From: Conidiobolus incongruus B7586
Taxonomy: Eukaryota > Entomophthoromycota > Entomophthoromycetes > Entomophthorales > Conidiobolaceae
Assembly: GCA_000697335.1 (NCBI GenBank)
Contig: JNEM01012239.1
Location: forward strand, 1-46,727
Reading direction: 5' to 3'
DNA length: 46,727 bases
Part shown: positions 11,618-22,428 of the stretch, piece after piece
Layout: every line of letters starts with the position of its first letter
Position numbering within the stretch: position 1 is the stretch's first letter
The notes under the pieces: model-generated
Seen by the model: only the letters and a program-made list of their open reading frames with translations
The model's database searches: none
What the model was told of the DNA's origin: nothing
Translations under genes and position numbers: made by a program

Positions 11618-12337
11618 TCATAGCTCCGAATTGACAGCTTCTGGTTGATCAGATTTACCTCTACCTCTGCCTCTTCCTCTTCCTCTACCTCTACCTCTAC
11701 CTCGACCGCGTCCACGTCCACGTCCACGACCTCTTCCATTTGTGCTGGATTCCTCAAACTCTGGTACTGTAGTATCTCCTGTGCCAGTTGACTCGGGTGC
11801 TGGAAAAGGGTTATGAGCGGGAGCAGGAGCAGGAGCAGGAGCAGCAGGCATAGGCTGAACCTGAGACATAGGCAATTTAGCAGGCTGCGTCGAGACACCC
11901 TCCTGATCAGGAATATGGGCGACTACATCCTTCAAAAAGTCGAATTGCTCGATAATCTGGACAGTTTGCTTCAAGTGAGTCGGGGATACACGTTTCGAAT
12001 TTTGTCGCATAGCTTGCATCATTGTAGCTTCACAAAGAGATTTAATAAATAGTTCTAAAGCTTTGGCTAATGAAAAATGATTAATAAAATCTATGAAATG
12101 AAAAAATTGAATAAAAACTTACAAATTAGTACGGGAGTAGCTTGAGACATTTTACCAACATCTTCATCAGCTTGCATAATTTTCTTGATTCTGGCCTAAA
12201 TATATTATCATCTTTCATTAATAAAATGTTCAATTCATAATATTGATAACTGTATGAAAACAGAAGTCATAAACAATCAAATTTAATATAGAATTTTTAC
12301 TTACAACAGGAAATTTAGTTTGATATTTCTTTTTCAT
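11618..12337 (-). CDS. NC2-alpha / DRAP1, histone-fold transcription repressor subunit
   Basis: Three exons, complement of 12305-12337, 12123-12195 and 11618-12066, give 184 residues. The introns (12196-12304, 109 bp; 12067-12122, 56 bp) have GT...AG ends and correct phase. NC2 (alpha plus beta) is a histone-fold dimer that grips TBP on TATA DNA and blocks TFIIA/TFIIB. The histone fold occupies residues 1 to about 85: [44 protein letters not shown], then [10 protein letters not shown] and [10 protein letters not shown], all matching DRAP1. After a Pro/Ala linker comes a run of 13 Gly-Arg dipeptides, then a short acidic end. The first exon supplies only 11 residues. The neighbour, divergent across about 735 bp, is eIF2B epsilon. 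Confidence 0.92.
11654..11737 (-). repeat. Hexanucleotide minisatellite encoding (Gly-Arg)13
   Basis: Within the last exon of the NC2-alpha gene, 14 tandem hexamers such as GGTAGA, GGACGT and GGAAGA encode 13 GR pairs followed by GK. Codon use changes in blocks (GGACGT, then GGTAGA, then GGAAGA), as expected from slippage or unequal exchange of short arrays. Confidence 0.9.
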
Positions 12338-13072
12338 TTTATATTATCGACAGTAGTTAATAATAAAATATTTTTAAATAATTTAAACAAAAGATAATAT
12401 TATCAATTTGAATTAACGTTTAATATATATTTAAATGAATATAATTTCTCAAAGTCCAAATTATTTCGTCAGCCTCAATAAGTATTGAACTAATTTTTTA
12501 ATCGTAAAAATTTAGGTATTTGGGTGAATGGAGATTATTTAAATATTTGGTATAAAATCTCCCATAAATATTTTTGAATTTTCTAAAAAAAATCTTAAAT
12601 ATGAATTTGACTATAAAAAATGATATATATTAAAATTAAATCTAAAATATAGTATATTAATAAATTTGAAAATAATAAAATGTGTAAAAGATTAAGACTC
12701 AGGTATTACGGTTAATCCTCATGAAGAGGCTCGGTACAGGTCTGTGTAATAATTTAATCATCAACGTCAAAATCTTCCGATCGATGAGGATCGAACTATA
12801 GATCTTTCGAATGCAATGAAAATAAACTTTCCACTACACCAAATCTCTATAATTTTCGATTAATAAAAATTTCCTTCATATTAGAAAAAGAAAGCACCCA
12901 TAATTATAATTATCAAATTCAAATTAATAAATTTTTTGTTTATCAATTTATTTAATTTTGTGAATGAAATCATTAATCAAATAAAGCAATCAATTAAAAA
13001 TATATAACATTTCATTGACTATTCGATTATTCACATAAGATTCAACATATAAAAATCTAAATAATTTTTGAA
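12338..13072. promoter_or_regulatory. Divergent intergenic region between NC2-alpha and eIF2B epsilon
   Basis: This stretch of about 735 bp must contain the promoters of two genes transcribed outwards. No clear TATA or CCAAT element is obvious next to either start. The centre holds a Pol III-like element, annotated separately. Confidence 0.5.
12686..12850 (-). mobile_element. Candidate tRNA-derived SINE or Pol III non-coding RNA gene
   Basis: On the minus strand a good A-box, TGGTGTAGTGG (12831-12841), is followed about 33 nt later by a B-box, AGTTCGATCCT (12787-12797), spaced as in tRNA. The T-stem and the acceptor stem do not pair, so it is not a working tRNA. Downstream comes a GC-richer body of about 95 nt, with a small CCTC/GAGG hairpin, ending in TTTT (complement of 12686-12689), as a Pol III terminator would. 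A tRNA-like head plus an unrelated body is SINE architecture. Its position between two divergent housekeeping genes also allows a stable ncRNA gene or a Pol III-type regulatory element. No target-site duplication was recognised. Confidence 0.45.
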
Positions 13073-15082
13073 ATGCCACCCAAATCTAAAAAGAATAACG
13101 ATTTGTTAGCTGGAAGTGCCGAAACTCTTCAAGCCGTTTTAATAGCTGACAGTTTCGATGAAAAATTCCAGCCTTTAACTCAGGATACCCCAAGATGTCT
13201 CCTTCCTCTGTGTAATATCCCTTTGATCGAATACCCTTTAGAGACTTTGGCTCGTTCTGGAGTTACTGAAGTATTTGTGATTTGCTGTGCCGGATCCCAA
13301 AAAATCAAGAACTATTTAGCTAATTCGAGATGGAGTCAGCCTGATTCCATGATTAAAGTCACTCCTATTATCGCTAATCAGTTGACTTCAGTTGGTGACG
13401 CTTTGAGAGAATTGGATAGTCGCTCCGTGATCGATTCTGATTTTATTTTGATTCATGGTGACGTTGTTTCCAATGTAGATTTGAAGCCAATTGTCCAAGA
13501 GCATATCAAGCGCAAGGAAACTGATAAGCATGCTATGATGACTATGCTCGTCAGAGAAGCTAGTGAAGATCATCCTTCCCGTACCGCTGATCACCAGCCC
13601 ATATTTGCGTTGGACCCCAAGACCAATCAATGCTTCCACTACGAAAAGAATCTCAAGTACCCCCAACATATTCCCATCCATGTTGCTGAAGAGAGCTTGG
13701 GTGCTAAAGAGCAATCTGATTTGGTGATTAGATACGACTTGACCGATTGTTTCATCGACATTTGTTCCATCGAAGTGCCAGCTCTCTTGACTGAAAACTT
13801 CGATTATCACCAATTGAGAACCGATTTTGTCCAAGGTATCTTAACCTCCGACTTGCTTGGCAATTCTTTCTATTGTCACATTCTCGACAAAGAGTACGCT
13901 GCTAAGGTCAATGGTCCTCAAATGTATGAAGCTGTATCTCAAAACATTATTTCCAGATGGACTTTCCCTCTCGTCCCTGATGCCAATTTTACCTGCGAAA
14001 CCAACTATGTCTACCATCGCAAGCAAATTTACATCGATGAAAATGTCCAAATCGATCCTTCATCGGTATTAAGCCAAGGTGTAATCGTTGGTAAGAATAC
14101 CATCATAGAAGCCAATTGTAACATCAGAAACACTGTAATTGGAGACAATTGCCATATCAAGGCTGGGTCAGTTCTGAATGGTGCTTATTTATTTTCCAAT
14201 GTCGTTTTGGAAGAAGGTGCTACCATTAATAGATCCATCATTGGCAACAATGCTAAAATACTCTCCCACACCAGCGTCCAATTGGGATGTATTCTCGGTG
14301 AGAACGTCATTGTAGGTCCTGATGTTTCTATCTCCAGCCATCTCAAATTGGAAAAAGCTGAAGATGAAGTTGCCGCTGAATTAGGTGCTTCTACTAATGC
14401 CTCTATCTGGCAAGATGAAATCTTTGAAGATGAAGATGAAGATCCCAAAGCCATTGCTCTCTTTTTGCTCAGTCAATTGGCCAGAGATACAAACGAACTC
14501 TACGAAAGCTTACAACTCTCCACACCCAACGATTCCGATGACGAGAATGAGGGTGATGACGAAGATGTCGACAGTTTCGAAACCGAAGCGGCCGCCACCC
14601 TCCAAAGAAACTTGGAAGAGAATCATGAAGCGGATCTTTCCATCATTGAATTGAACTCCCTCAGAATGTCTTTCAACGCTTCATTCGACCAAGTCCGAGA
14701 ATGTATCATCCACTTTGTTCTCAAACAACTGTCCCCCGAGACTACATCCGCCCAAGTCCAACAGATCTTCACCAGGTGGTCCCCTGTCATTCGCAAGTTC
14801 ATTTTCGACGCCTCCGACCAATTGTATGTACTCGAAGTCGTCGAAGAGTACCTGTCCAACCACTCTGACCTCCACAAGCTCTTCCTCAGCATTTTGAAGA
14901 ACTGCTATGACTTGGATATCTTCGAAGAAGAAGTGATTACTGAATGGTATGATGACGAACCTCCCGAGTCCGACTCTGACAAGTATATCAAACTCAGAAA
15001 AGTTGCTCAGCCTTTCGTCACTTGGCTTCAGGAGGCTGAAGAAGACTCTGATGAGGATGAGGAAGACAGTGATGATGAATAA
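13073..15082 (+). CDS. GCD6: Translation initiation factor eIF2B, epsilon (catalytic) subunit
   Basis: An intronless CDS of 669 residues. eIF2B epsilon is the catalytic subunit that exchanges GDP for GTP on eIF2 in the cytosol and is the target of eIF2-alpha phosphorylation control. The nucleotidyltransferase-like domain spans about residues 18-300 (QAVLIADSF, TPRCLLPLCNIPLIEY, LIHGDVVSN). A left-handed beta-helix of hexapeptide repeats follows at about 315-425 (for example VIVGKNTII, SIIGNNAKI). An acidic linker comes next, then a HEAT-type W2 domain at about 500-655 with the conserved SLRMSFNASF segment and C-terminal aromatic/acidic boxes (ITEWYDDEP, FVTWLQEAEEDSDEDEED). Length is close to yeast Gcd6 (712) and human EIF2B5 (721). 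The ATG is preceded by AAAT-rich leader; no upstream in-frame ATG exists. Confidence 0.96.
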   Translation: MPPKSKKNNDLLAGSAETLQAVLIADSFDEKFQPLTQDTPRCLLPLCNIPLIEYPLETLARSGVTEVFVICCAGSQKIKNYLANSRWSQPDSMIKVTPIIANQLTSVGDALRELDSRSVIDSDFILIHGDVVSNVDLKPIVQEHIKRKETDKHAMMTMLVREASEDHPSRTADHQPIFALDPKTNQCFHYEKNLKYPQHIPIHVAEESLGAKEQSDLVIRYDLTDCFIDICSIEVPALLTENFDYHQLRTDFVQGILTSDLLGNSFYCHILDKEYAAKVNGPQMYEAVSQNIISRWTFPLVPDANFTCETNYVYHRKQIYIDENVQIDPSSVLSQGVIVGKNTIIEANCNIRNTVIGDNCHIKAGSVLNGAYLFSNVVLEEGATINRSIIGNNAKILSHTSVQLGCILGENVIVGPDVSISSHLKLEKAEDEVAAELGASTNASIWQDEIFEDEDEDPKAIALFLLSQLARDTNELYESLQLSTPNDSDDENEGDDEDVDSFETEAAATLQRNLEENHEADLSIIELNSLRMSFNASFDQVRECIIHFVLKQLSPETTSAQVQQIFTRWSPVIRKFIFDASDQLYVLEVVEEYLSNHSDLHKLFLSILKNCYDLDIFEEEVITEWYDDEPPESDSDKYIKLRKVAQPFVTWLQEAEEDSDEDEEDSDDE

Positions 15083-16493
15083 GTTACAAAATATCTAATA
15101 AATTATTCGAAACATTTGGCTTTCTAATTAATATTACTCTAAATATTGAGTAATGACCATTTTTTAAATCTTTATTGTTTGACAATAAGTGAATATACGA
15201 CTTCGAATTTTTTGTAGAATAATTCTCAAGTGATACAAATATCAAATTTAATATTAAACGTGTTTAATAATATACTTCCATCAAACAATAATCGATTTAA
15301 ATAGACTTTAAATTTCAATTTCATGGAAATTACATTGTCATGATTTGATATAGTATATTGGTTAAGATATTTATTCAATACTTTAATAACTAATTTTTTT
15401 TACAAATTTGCATAATAAATACTCGGTTAAAAATGTTAATTTTGATATATTGATTTTTTCATAAATATTTAATAATAACAATAATAAATAGAAAGTTGCT
15501 ATAAATTGTATATCCCAAATTGGGCATGAATATAATACATTTAATAAATTTTTAAATCATGTCAAGCCAAGATTCTAATAATATTTAAATTATACACTAT
15601 AACATTTATTTATTTTATTAATAGCAATGCTGAAATTATTATCGAATAATATAATAATATAAAACAAAAGAGATGTACAAAGCTAATTCAATTATAGTAA
15701 TGTTTGTAACTGATATTTCTTAACGAATATAATTACAATATAAATTAATATATAAGCTACATAGTTTTATCACATTATGTATAGTAGATTAATATCATTC
15801 AAATATTTAAATAATATAACAATTCAGGCGAATAAAAATTTTAGCATATAATTTTGTATTATCGATTTATTAAACACTAAAATAGAAATAAAAGCTATAT
15901 GAATATATGTTAAATTTATAAACTCAAAACTTGTTCAATATAAGAATTCGAAAAATTTCTTAATAGTAAGTTATATTTTGATATTAAAATATTGATAAAT
16001 AAACTATATTCATATGTTAAATCAATTGGCGTTTTTATATAGCTGATTAAAAAACCTATTTTAAGCTATTTTTTTAAATGTTTTATACCACAATTAATGT
16101 ATTTTTGATATTGGTAATTTTTTTCAAAAAATAGTTAAATATTTTGTAATTAGTTATTGGTATAAAATTGAACAAAAAATTTTCTTAGATTCAACTTGTA
16201 ATTTAAATTGAATTAATGATCAAAAATGAAAAATGGAAATTGTATAATTTCAAGAAACAAAACAGTTGAAAAATACAATAAATATATTTGCCAAATGAAT
16301 TAATTTATTAATATAATCGTAGTATATTGATTTTCTATCATTTTCTAACAAAAATATCGACTGTAAAATTATCAATACTTAATTTCCAAAGCAACAAATT
16401 GAATTGATATAATTATTTTATTTAACTAATTAACAAATAAAAAATTTGAATATTCATAATATACTTTCAATAAATGCACATTAACCAATCCCA
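15083..16493. other. AT-rich intergenic region
   Basis: Spacer between the convergent ends of eIF2B epsilon and the proteasome chaperone gene. No ORF, RNA gene or distinct repeat was recognised. Confidence 0.6.
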
Positions 16494-16966
16494 CTACCAG
16501 ACTCTGCACTCTTGAGCCATCTTGTAAAATACATCTAACATCTTAGTTCCCTGATCAAAATTCAAGTGCTGATTCTTCAATCCGAGTCCCAACACTAATC
16601 TCCTTCCCTCCTTAGGGTTTTGTTTCTTAATATAATCCATCAATTGACTGCTGTATAATTCCACAATATGCGAACGATCATCAGCACTGTAACCCAAAAG
16701 GAAATTGGTTGTAGATGCAATCACTTCGTCATTTATAGGGATTTGGGGATGTTGATAGTCCAGTGTAGTCTCTACCTAGGATACTGTTAATCATCATGAA
16801 TGGTAAGGATATTTAATAAACTTACCAATTGACCGACTTTACCCAACTGACTAATAAGCATCACAATAGAATTACTAAAACCCATGCATACCATTTCTAA
16901 TTTTTCGCTTTCAAATTCGTATTCAAATTTTTTAACTTGGATTGGGAAGTTGCTTGATGTGCTCAT
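16494..16966 (-). CDS. Proteasome assembly chaperone 3 (PSMG3/PAC3-like)
   Basis: Two exons, complement of 16826-16966 and 16494-16775, split by a 50-bp intron (16776-16825, GTAAGT donor, phase 0), give 140 residues. PAC3 pairs with PAC4 to assist assembly of the 20S alpha ring in the cytosol and leaves before the half-mer matures. The match to human PSMG3 (122 residues) follows the whole length: a short beta-rich start, MVCMGFSNSIVMLISQLGKVG (the counterpart of the human segment ending VTQFGKMG), TTNFLLGYSADD (human TTKVLLGQDEP), RRLVLGLGLKN and a near-identical C-terminal ending, ECRVW versus VCQVW. Family identity is from remembered human sequence and looks good. The gene is divergent from the SKI8-like gene across about 745 bp. 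Confidence 0.8.
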
Positions 16967-17711
16967 TTTTTATTAGTTATATTTTTGTTAAATGATTTTT
17001 AGGGTTTCGTCACTGAGACTTTGAGGGGAATATTTAAAGATCATTATTGGGTATTTAATATTGTGGGTTAAAAATGATGATGATATCATACGAATTTAAC
17101 TAGAGATTGAATTTTCAAAATCCAAAAATTAAATCAAGATAAAAAAAATTAAAAACTTTATTATATATATTAAATTATATAATTATATAATTATTACCTC
17201 AGCATATTTTTAAAAGTTATCAAAATTGATTAGAATGTATGAACATTGCAATAAATAATATTAAAAATGAATCATATATACAGAGTGATTCAAAAAAAAT
17301 TAAAATACTTCATAATCAACTTAGAAAAGTTAATAATATATTCAATATATTGAATATATTTGTATATCTAATAATCAATAATCCTTGTATCAAATGATTG
17401 AAAATTCTCACATTTAAGAAAAATATGGTCCCATGAATTAAAATAAATTAATTCGGTTACATTTAATGAGTTTAACTTAATTCACATCATTAAAATTCAA
17501 ATCAAAAAATCTTCTAATAATTATTAAATCATAATAAAATAATTGAAAAAATAAAAAAAATTCAAACTAAATGGTAATTATAATATACTACTATTAAAAT
17601 ATATTAGATAATTTATATTAATTTAAATTTAGACTGAAACTAAAATTTCTTGTAAAGATATATTTGAAAGAGGTATTAAATAAATCTTAAAACTATTTTT
17701 TCAATTTAATA
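16967..17711. promoter_or_regulatory. Divergent intergenic region between PAC3-like and SKI8-like genes
   Basis: AT-rich stretch that must hold two promoters. No canonical TATA or CCAAT box stands out. The segment 17338-17362 repeats the pattern ATATTGAATAT. Nothing else recognised. Confidence 0.45.
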
Positions 17712-18829
17712 ATGTCTAGTATAGCTCATTCCGACGCTATTTGGTCCATAACGGTAAGAGGCTCAGAATTGATTACTGGCTCCGTCGACCAAAAGGTGAG
17801 AAGTTGGTAAGTTTTTCATAATATGTATGCCAATTGAACACTTATCGAAACTAAAAAAGGGATTTGGAAACCAACACTCCTTACGAATTTCCCGAAATTC
17901 ACCAATTGGGAATTGTTTCTTTGGACGTTTGTGGAGAAAGTAATATTCTATGTTTTATTATTAATTGAATTTAAAACTAATTGGAAAATAGTTGCCTGTT
18001 CTATTTCGTTAGATGGATTATTGGTGGTTTATAACTGGACTACCAAAGAGATATTGTGTTCTAAATCTATTGATTCAGGTAATTCTATAAATTCTTTATA
18101 GATTGAATATATTTGGATATTTATGAATAGGTTGGAGATGTAAAATCAATCCCAAAACTCAAGTGATCGCTGTAGGATGTCAAAATGGACAAGTATTAAT
18201 GCTAAATTCTCAAAATTTGGATCAATTGTTCAATGTTAGTACTTTTGGAGGATGTATTATGTCTTTAAATTTTGTAAATCTATATATTATTTATAAGTTT
18301 TTTAAGCTATTAACTGGATTCTTAGAGTAAATCGGGTGTTTATTTTGCTGTTGGTACTTATTCCGGTGAAGTTTACGTTTTTGAGTCGGAATCCGGTCGT
18401 TTATTTAGGAAATTTCAATGTAATTTATTTTAAAAAGTGTTCATTAATAAATAATTAATCTATAATTTATTAGCACATTCTATGCCCGTAAGGACCGTTA
18501 CGTTCACCGAAGATGACGTTATGTTATTCTCTGGCTCTGACGATTCCAGAATCAATTTATTCAACGTCAGTCATGGTCACTTGACAGCTACCTTTACAGG
18601 TCACACCTCATGGGTCACTTCCGCAGTACCACATCCCGAGCAACCTCTCTTAGCCTCCTCATCTGTTGATGGCACCGTTCGAGTATGGGATTTAACTACC
18701 AAAAAGTGTCAAGATATCTTTGATCATCAAAATGACCCAGTCTGGGATTTAAGTTGGTGTCCCACCTTAAATTATCTCTGCTCTGCAACTGAAGCAGGTA
18801 ATATAAGAATTTTCCAGTTATTAAATTGA
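17712..18829 (+). CDS. SKI8: SKI8/WDR61-type WD40 protein
   Basis: Six exons, 17712-17806, 17860-17939, 17992-18078, 18131-18273, 18326-18419 and 18474-18829, encode 284 residues; the five introns are 52-54 bp with GT...AG ends and consistent phases. The protein is a WD40 propeller: HSDAIWSI opens blade one, then VDQKVRSWDL, LGIVSLDV, a central GEVYVFESESG blade, SMPVRTVTF, GSDDSRINLFNV, GHTSWVTSA, SSSVDGTVRVWDL and FDHQNDPVWDL. Order and spacing follow human WDR61/SKI8 (305 residues): AHDDAIWSV, GHAMPIRSLTF, ASDDGYIKIYDV, GHASWV, SSSSDKSVKVWDV, FDHQDQVW. WDR61 belongs to the Ski complex in cytosolic 3'-5' mRNA decay, and in many eukaryotes to the nuclear PAF1 complex. The weakest part is the second and third blades. 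Confidence 0.88.
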
Positions 18830-19950
18830 AAAAAATACTGCTAAATTTATTTATTATATAAGTTTTGTTCGATTTATAACCCTATGTTCTTAGGATAATA
18901 ATTTTAATATCAATCTATGTTTTATATATTAATTTTTAATAGTTGTATTTATTGAATCCATCACTTTTCAATCTAATCAGATATATTTTAGTATTTCATT
19001 TATTCAACATTCTTATATATATTCCAATTTCTCAGTCATAAACCATAAATTACAATACATATTCGCAAACATTTCAATTTCAATAAAAATTATTGGATAA
19101 TTTGATTGATAATATAATTTTATCTGAGTGTAATCAAGTTACAAAGGATTTGATATTTTAAAAGGATCATTTAATTACAATTTCAAATATCTAAGCAAAT
19201 CAATTAATCAGCAACAATTCCGAACGTATTTTATGATATTTAATAATTAAATCATATCGAGTGAAAACATAAGTTAATTTTAATTCGATTCTTATATAAT
19301 TTTTGTCAAATCTAAATGAATTTTGATTTTAATTTGATGACAATTATATAAATTGAATTAAAATTAATTAAATAATCATTATATAAATGATTCATATCCT
19401 CACTGTTTTAATTATTTAAATTTTATGAGTATTTGTATGAAATTTACCTTGAATTTCTTCATATGGATTCAATTAAATTCATCATCTAAATTTAATAATA
19501 ATTTTATATGAATTTATGAATATGGGTTTAGACATCGTTATTGTTAATATTAATATTTATAGAATTGCCAAGTAAATTATTCAATTCCTTGGCAATTTAT
19601 TATGTAGTTGCGAATATCAAATATGTTAATTGTAATTCAAATTTCAGATCTATAACTGTTGGGTTAAATATTGAATTGATCATTTTGTAACTGGAAATAA
19701 AATAAAAATAACCCAGTATTAATCAAACCCAGAATAATTAAATATCATTGGTATATATCAATATTGATTGTTATTAAATATAAGAAAAAGAATATGGTTG
19801 ATTTCATTTTGGCTAATTTTAAATAATCATATTGGAATAAAATAAATAAATATTGACGTATTAACGACTGATATCAAAAAAGGTGGCTATTTGTTTGTTG
19901 AATCAAAGTAAATATTTTCAATCGTAATTTTAATAAAATTATGAAAAAAA
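18830..19950. other. Intergenic region with a perfect 10-bp inverted repeat
   Basis: AT-rich spacer between the convergent ends of the SKI8-like and ARPC2 genes. No ORF is present. AATTGCCAAG (19563-19572) and CTTGGCAATT (19588-19597) are perfect reverse complements around a 15-nt loop. Confidence 0.6.
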
Positions 19951-20995
19951 TTAAACAGCCCTTCTGAAAGTACGACCAGTAGCTGTCTTCTTTTCTTGAT
20001 TAGCCTTCTCAGGTTTAGCACGTGTAAGTACCTTCAAAAATTCAGCAACTCTAGCTCTCATACGTGAATGCATATAGGCTTTAGAGCATTTGATATGGTA
20101 GTGAAGGTAATCTCTGAATAATTGAATTAAATTAATGGTTTTTTCTTCATTTTCTTCAGATTGATAGTGTCTAGGTTCGAGAACGAAGGTAACGTAACCA
20201 ATATCCTTTCCTTCAATTAATCCCTTGGCACCTTTAAGTTCACCAGGGGGATCACGATTGGAGTAGATCACTTGAGGAGCATTCTGAATAGCAGGTTGAC
20301 GACGAGCATCGACGAATTCCTAAAGAATATAAATTGAAAAATATTCAATTTTTTAAAAATACTAATATTCAACTTACTTGTAAGAAAACTTTACCAAAAA
20401 TTCTGTCCATCTCTTCCTTGAAGGTAACGGTAAAAATGACGGTAACACGATCGGCTTGAGCGTGAACGTAAATGGCTTCACCTTCACGATAGTTAACGAC
20501 CATCGGGGGCGTGTTAATTTGACCAGATTTCTGATTTTTAAAAGCCAAAACGAAAGGAGCAGATAAAGCATGACGTTTTAATTGACCCAATTCGACGAGT
20601 AAAGTATCCAAATCCTCAGGAAGACTATTCAAATCGAATTTTAAGGTTAAATCAAATTGGGGTTCGGGAGTATTCAACCAAAAATTCGAGTATTTAGTTT
20701 TCAAAATAGTTTCTACGTCATATTCTTTAAGTTGATTGTAACAAGCCCATCTCATTGATAATAAAACTTCATCAACGGTTTCAGGTGTACTAATTTGATA
20801 GGATACTCCATCAAAATCGACTAGATTATGAAATAACTTTTCACGTTTTTCGCTATATTGAATAAATTCAAGTTAGATTAAGAATACATAACTTAATTAC
20901 TAAAGTTTTAATATACAAGAAATATCAACTTACGCCTTAAAAATATTTTTTAAAGTATCTTGTAATAATTGATTGTTTGATTCTAATAAGATCAT
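19951..20995 (-). CDS. ARPC2: Arp2/3 complex subunit 2 (ARPC2, p34)
   Basis: Three exons, complement of about 20935-20995, 20378-20852 and 19951-20319, would give about 301 residues, the same as human ARPC2 (300). ARPC2 and ARPC4 form the core of the Arp2/3 complex that nucleates branched actin and contacts the mother filament. Clear family blocks: [15 protein letters not shown] (human MILLEVNNRIIEETL), [44 protein letters not shown], a [15 protein letters not shown] segment, [11 protein letters not shown], then [20 protein letters not shown] and [10 protein letters not shown]. The second intron (20320-20377) is clean. The first is not: the perfect donor GTAAGT at 20934 leaves exon 1 in phase 1, but exon 2 (acceptor at 20853) needs phase 2. 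A one-base indel near 20936-20955 or a non-standard donor (AG|GC at 20936) is needed. Confidence 0.9.
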
Positions 20996-22428
20996 ATTGA
21001 ATTAAATATTCTTTTGGATTAAATTAAACATTTATAGGTTACAATTTGAGTATGATGTAAATATTCCATTAAATCAATTGAAAATTATGGTTTGAATTAT
21101 TAATGTGACTTTAAATAAATTGATTTTAAAATTGGTTCTGATTAAATTGCGGATATTATTTTCCTTATGTAGTAAGTATTATAGATTTTTTACAAAAAAT
21201 ATAAATCAAACTATGCTATAGAAAGTATTTGAACAATAATAAATATAAAATATAATTGAGGAGCTTATATTCGTTTATCTCAATTTGAGTATTTTTGAAT
21301 AGAAAAATTAGTTAAAAATTCAATTTGGATTGATTGACTATTTTTTGATAAAATAATTTGACAATTCGCATTTTATTCTTATTAGTATATCAGTGTTTAT
21401 TAAGCTGTTTTATCTTTTTCTATAATGTAGATGGATGCTGTGAACGATTTTATATCTAATATTTACTAGAGCTAAATTTAGTTGCCATTGTATTAAATAT
21501 TTACAGCTGATAGTGATGTGTGAATCGGATTTTTTATATTCAATCAAATATATAGATATAATAAAAGATATGATTAAAATTATTATAATTCAATTTATTT
21601 AATATAGTTGTTTTAGTTTAATTTTTTAAATTAAGGTTAATATTTCAAACTTTAGTCTAAATCAAGTAGTCAATATATATATTCTTATCCTTCTTATATG
21701 TTTAATATTTAATATTTAATATAATTAAATTTATTCATTAAAAATATGCTAAGATATAATATTCACCAGATATCAGCATCAATTTTAGGTGTTACTTAAT
21801 GTGAATTATTATTATCAACTCTTGTATAAAATATAAATGTAAGATAAAAGTGATATACCATTAATTCCATTTCATTTTAAAATAGATACTAACAAAATAT
21901 TTATTTGGTTATTTCATTTATTGTATCAAAGCAATAATAATTAATAAATTTGAAATAAACATATAAAAATTTTATACTAAAATATGAAAAATAAATTTAG
22001 CGTTGATATAATATAATGATATTGTAATATAATTTAAAAAGAGAGAGCATCCAAATGATATAATCACATATACTCATTATTATAATTATCTACAATTATT
22101 GATCAAATACCAAATCAATAGTCTCCAAAAAGTTTAAAATTTTGATATATTAAGTTTGATTGTGGGTAAATTTTAACAATTTGATAAATTTAATTGAAAA
22201 ATATCAATATTCTCAATAATATATTAATCAATATTATTTTCAGACAATCAATTATGTTACAGTAATTATCATTAAGCATGAACTCCTGAATATATAATAT
22301 AATTTTAAAAATTGATCGCCACTCAGTATGATATTATTGAGCTTTAATTGTTATCTACAAAGCAAATAAATATAACTATGTTTATATCCATAATAATTTT
22401 ATTTGAATGTAAATAAATAATCGATGAA
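20996..22428. other. AT-rich intergenic region
   Basis: Contains the ARPC2 promoter and the 3' flank of the NudC gene. No ORF, RNA gene or distinct repeat was recognised. Candidate TATA-like strings are too common in this composition to assign. Confidence 0.6.

Noticed and set aside
11533-11898. 121-residue minus-strand frame rich in Leu and Glu/Val
   Set aside because: It is the shifted reading of the (Gly-Arg) and Pro/Ala coding repeats of the NC2-alpha last exon.
13388-14892. Several open frames antisense or shifted within eIF2B epsilon
   Set aside because: Shadows of a strongly coding gene; none shows conserved motifs.
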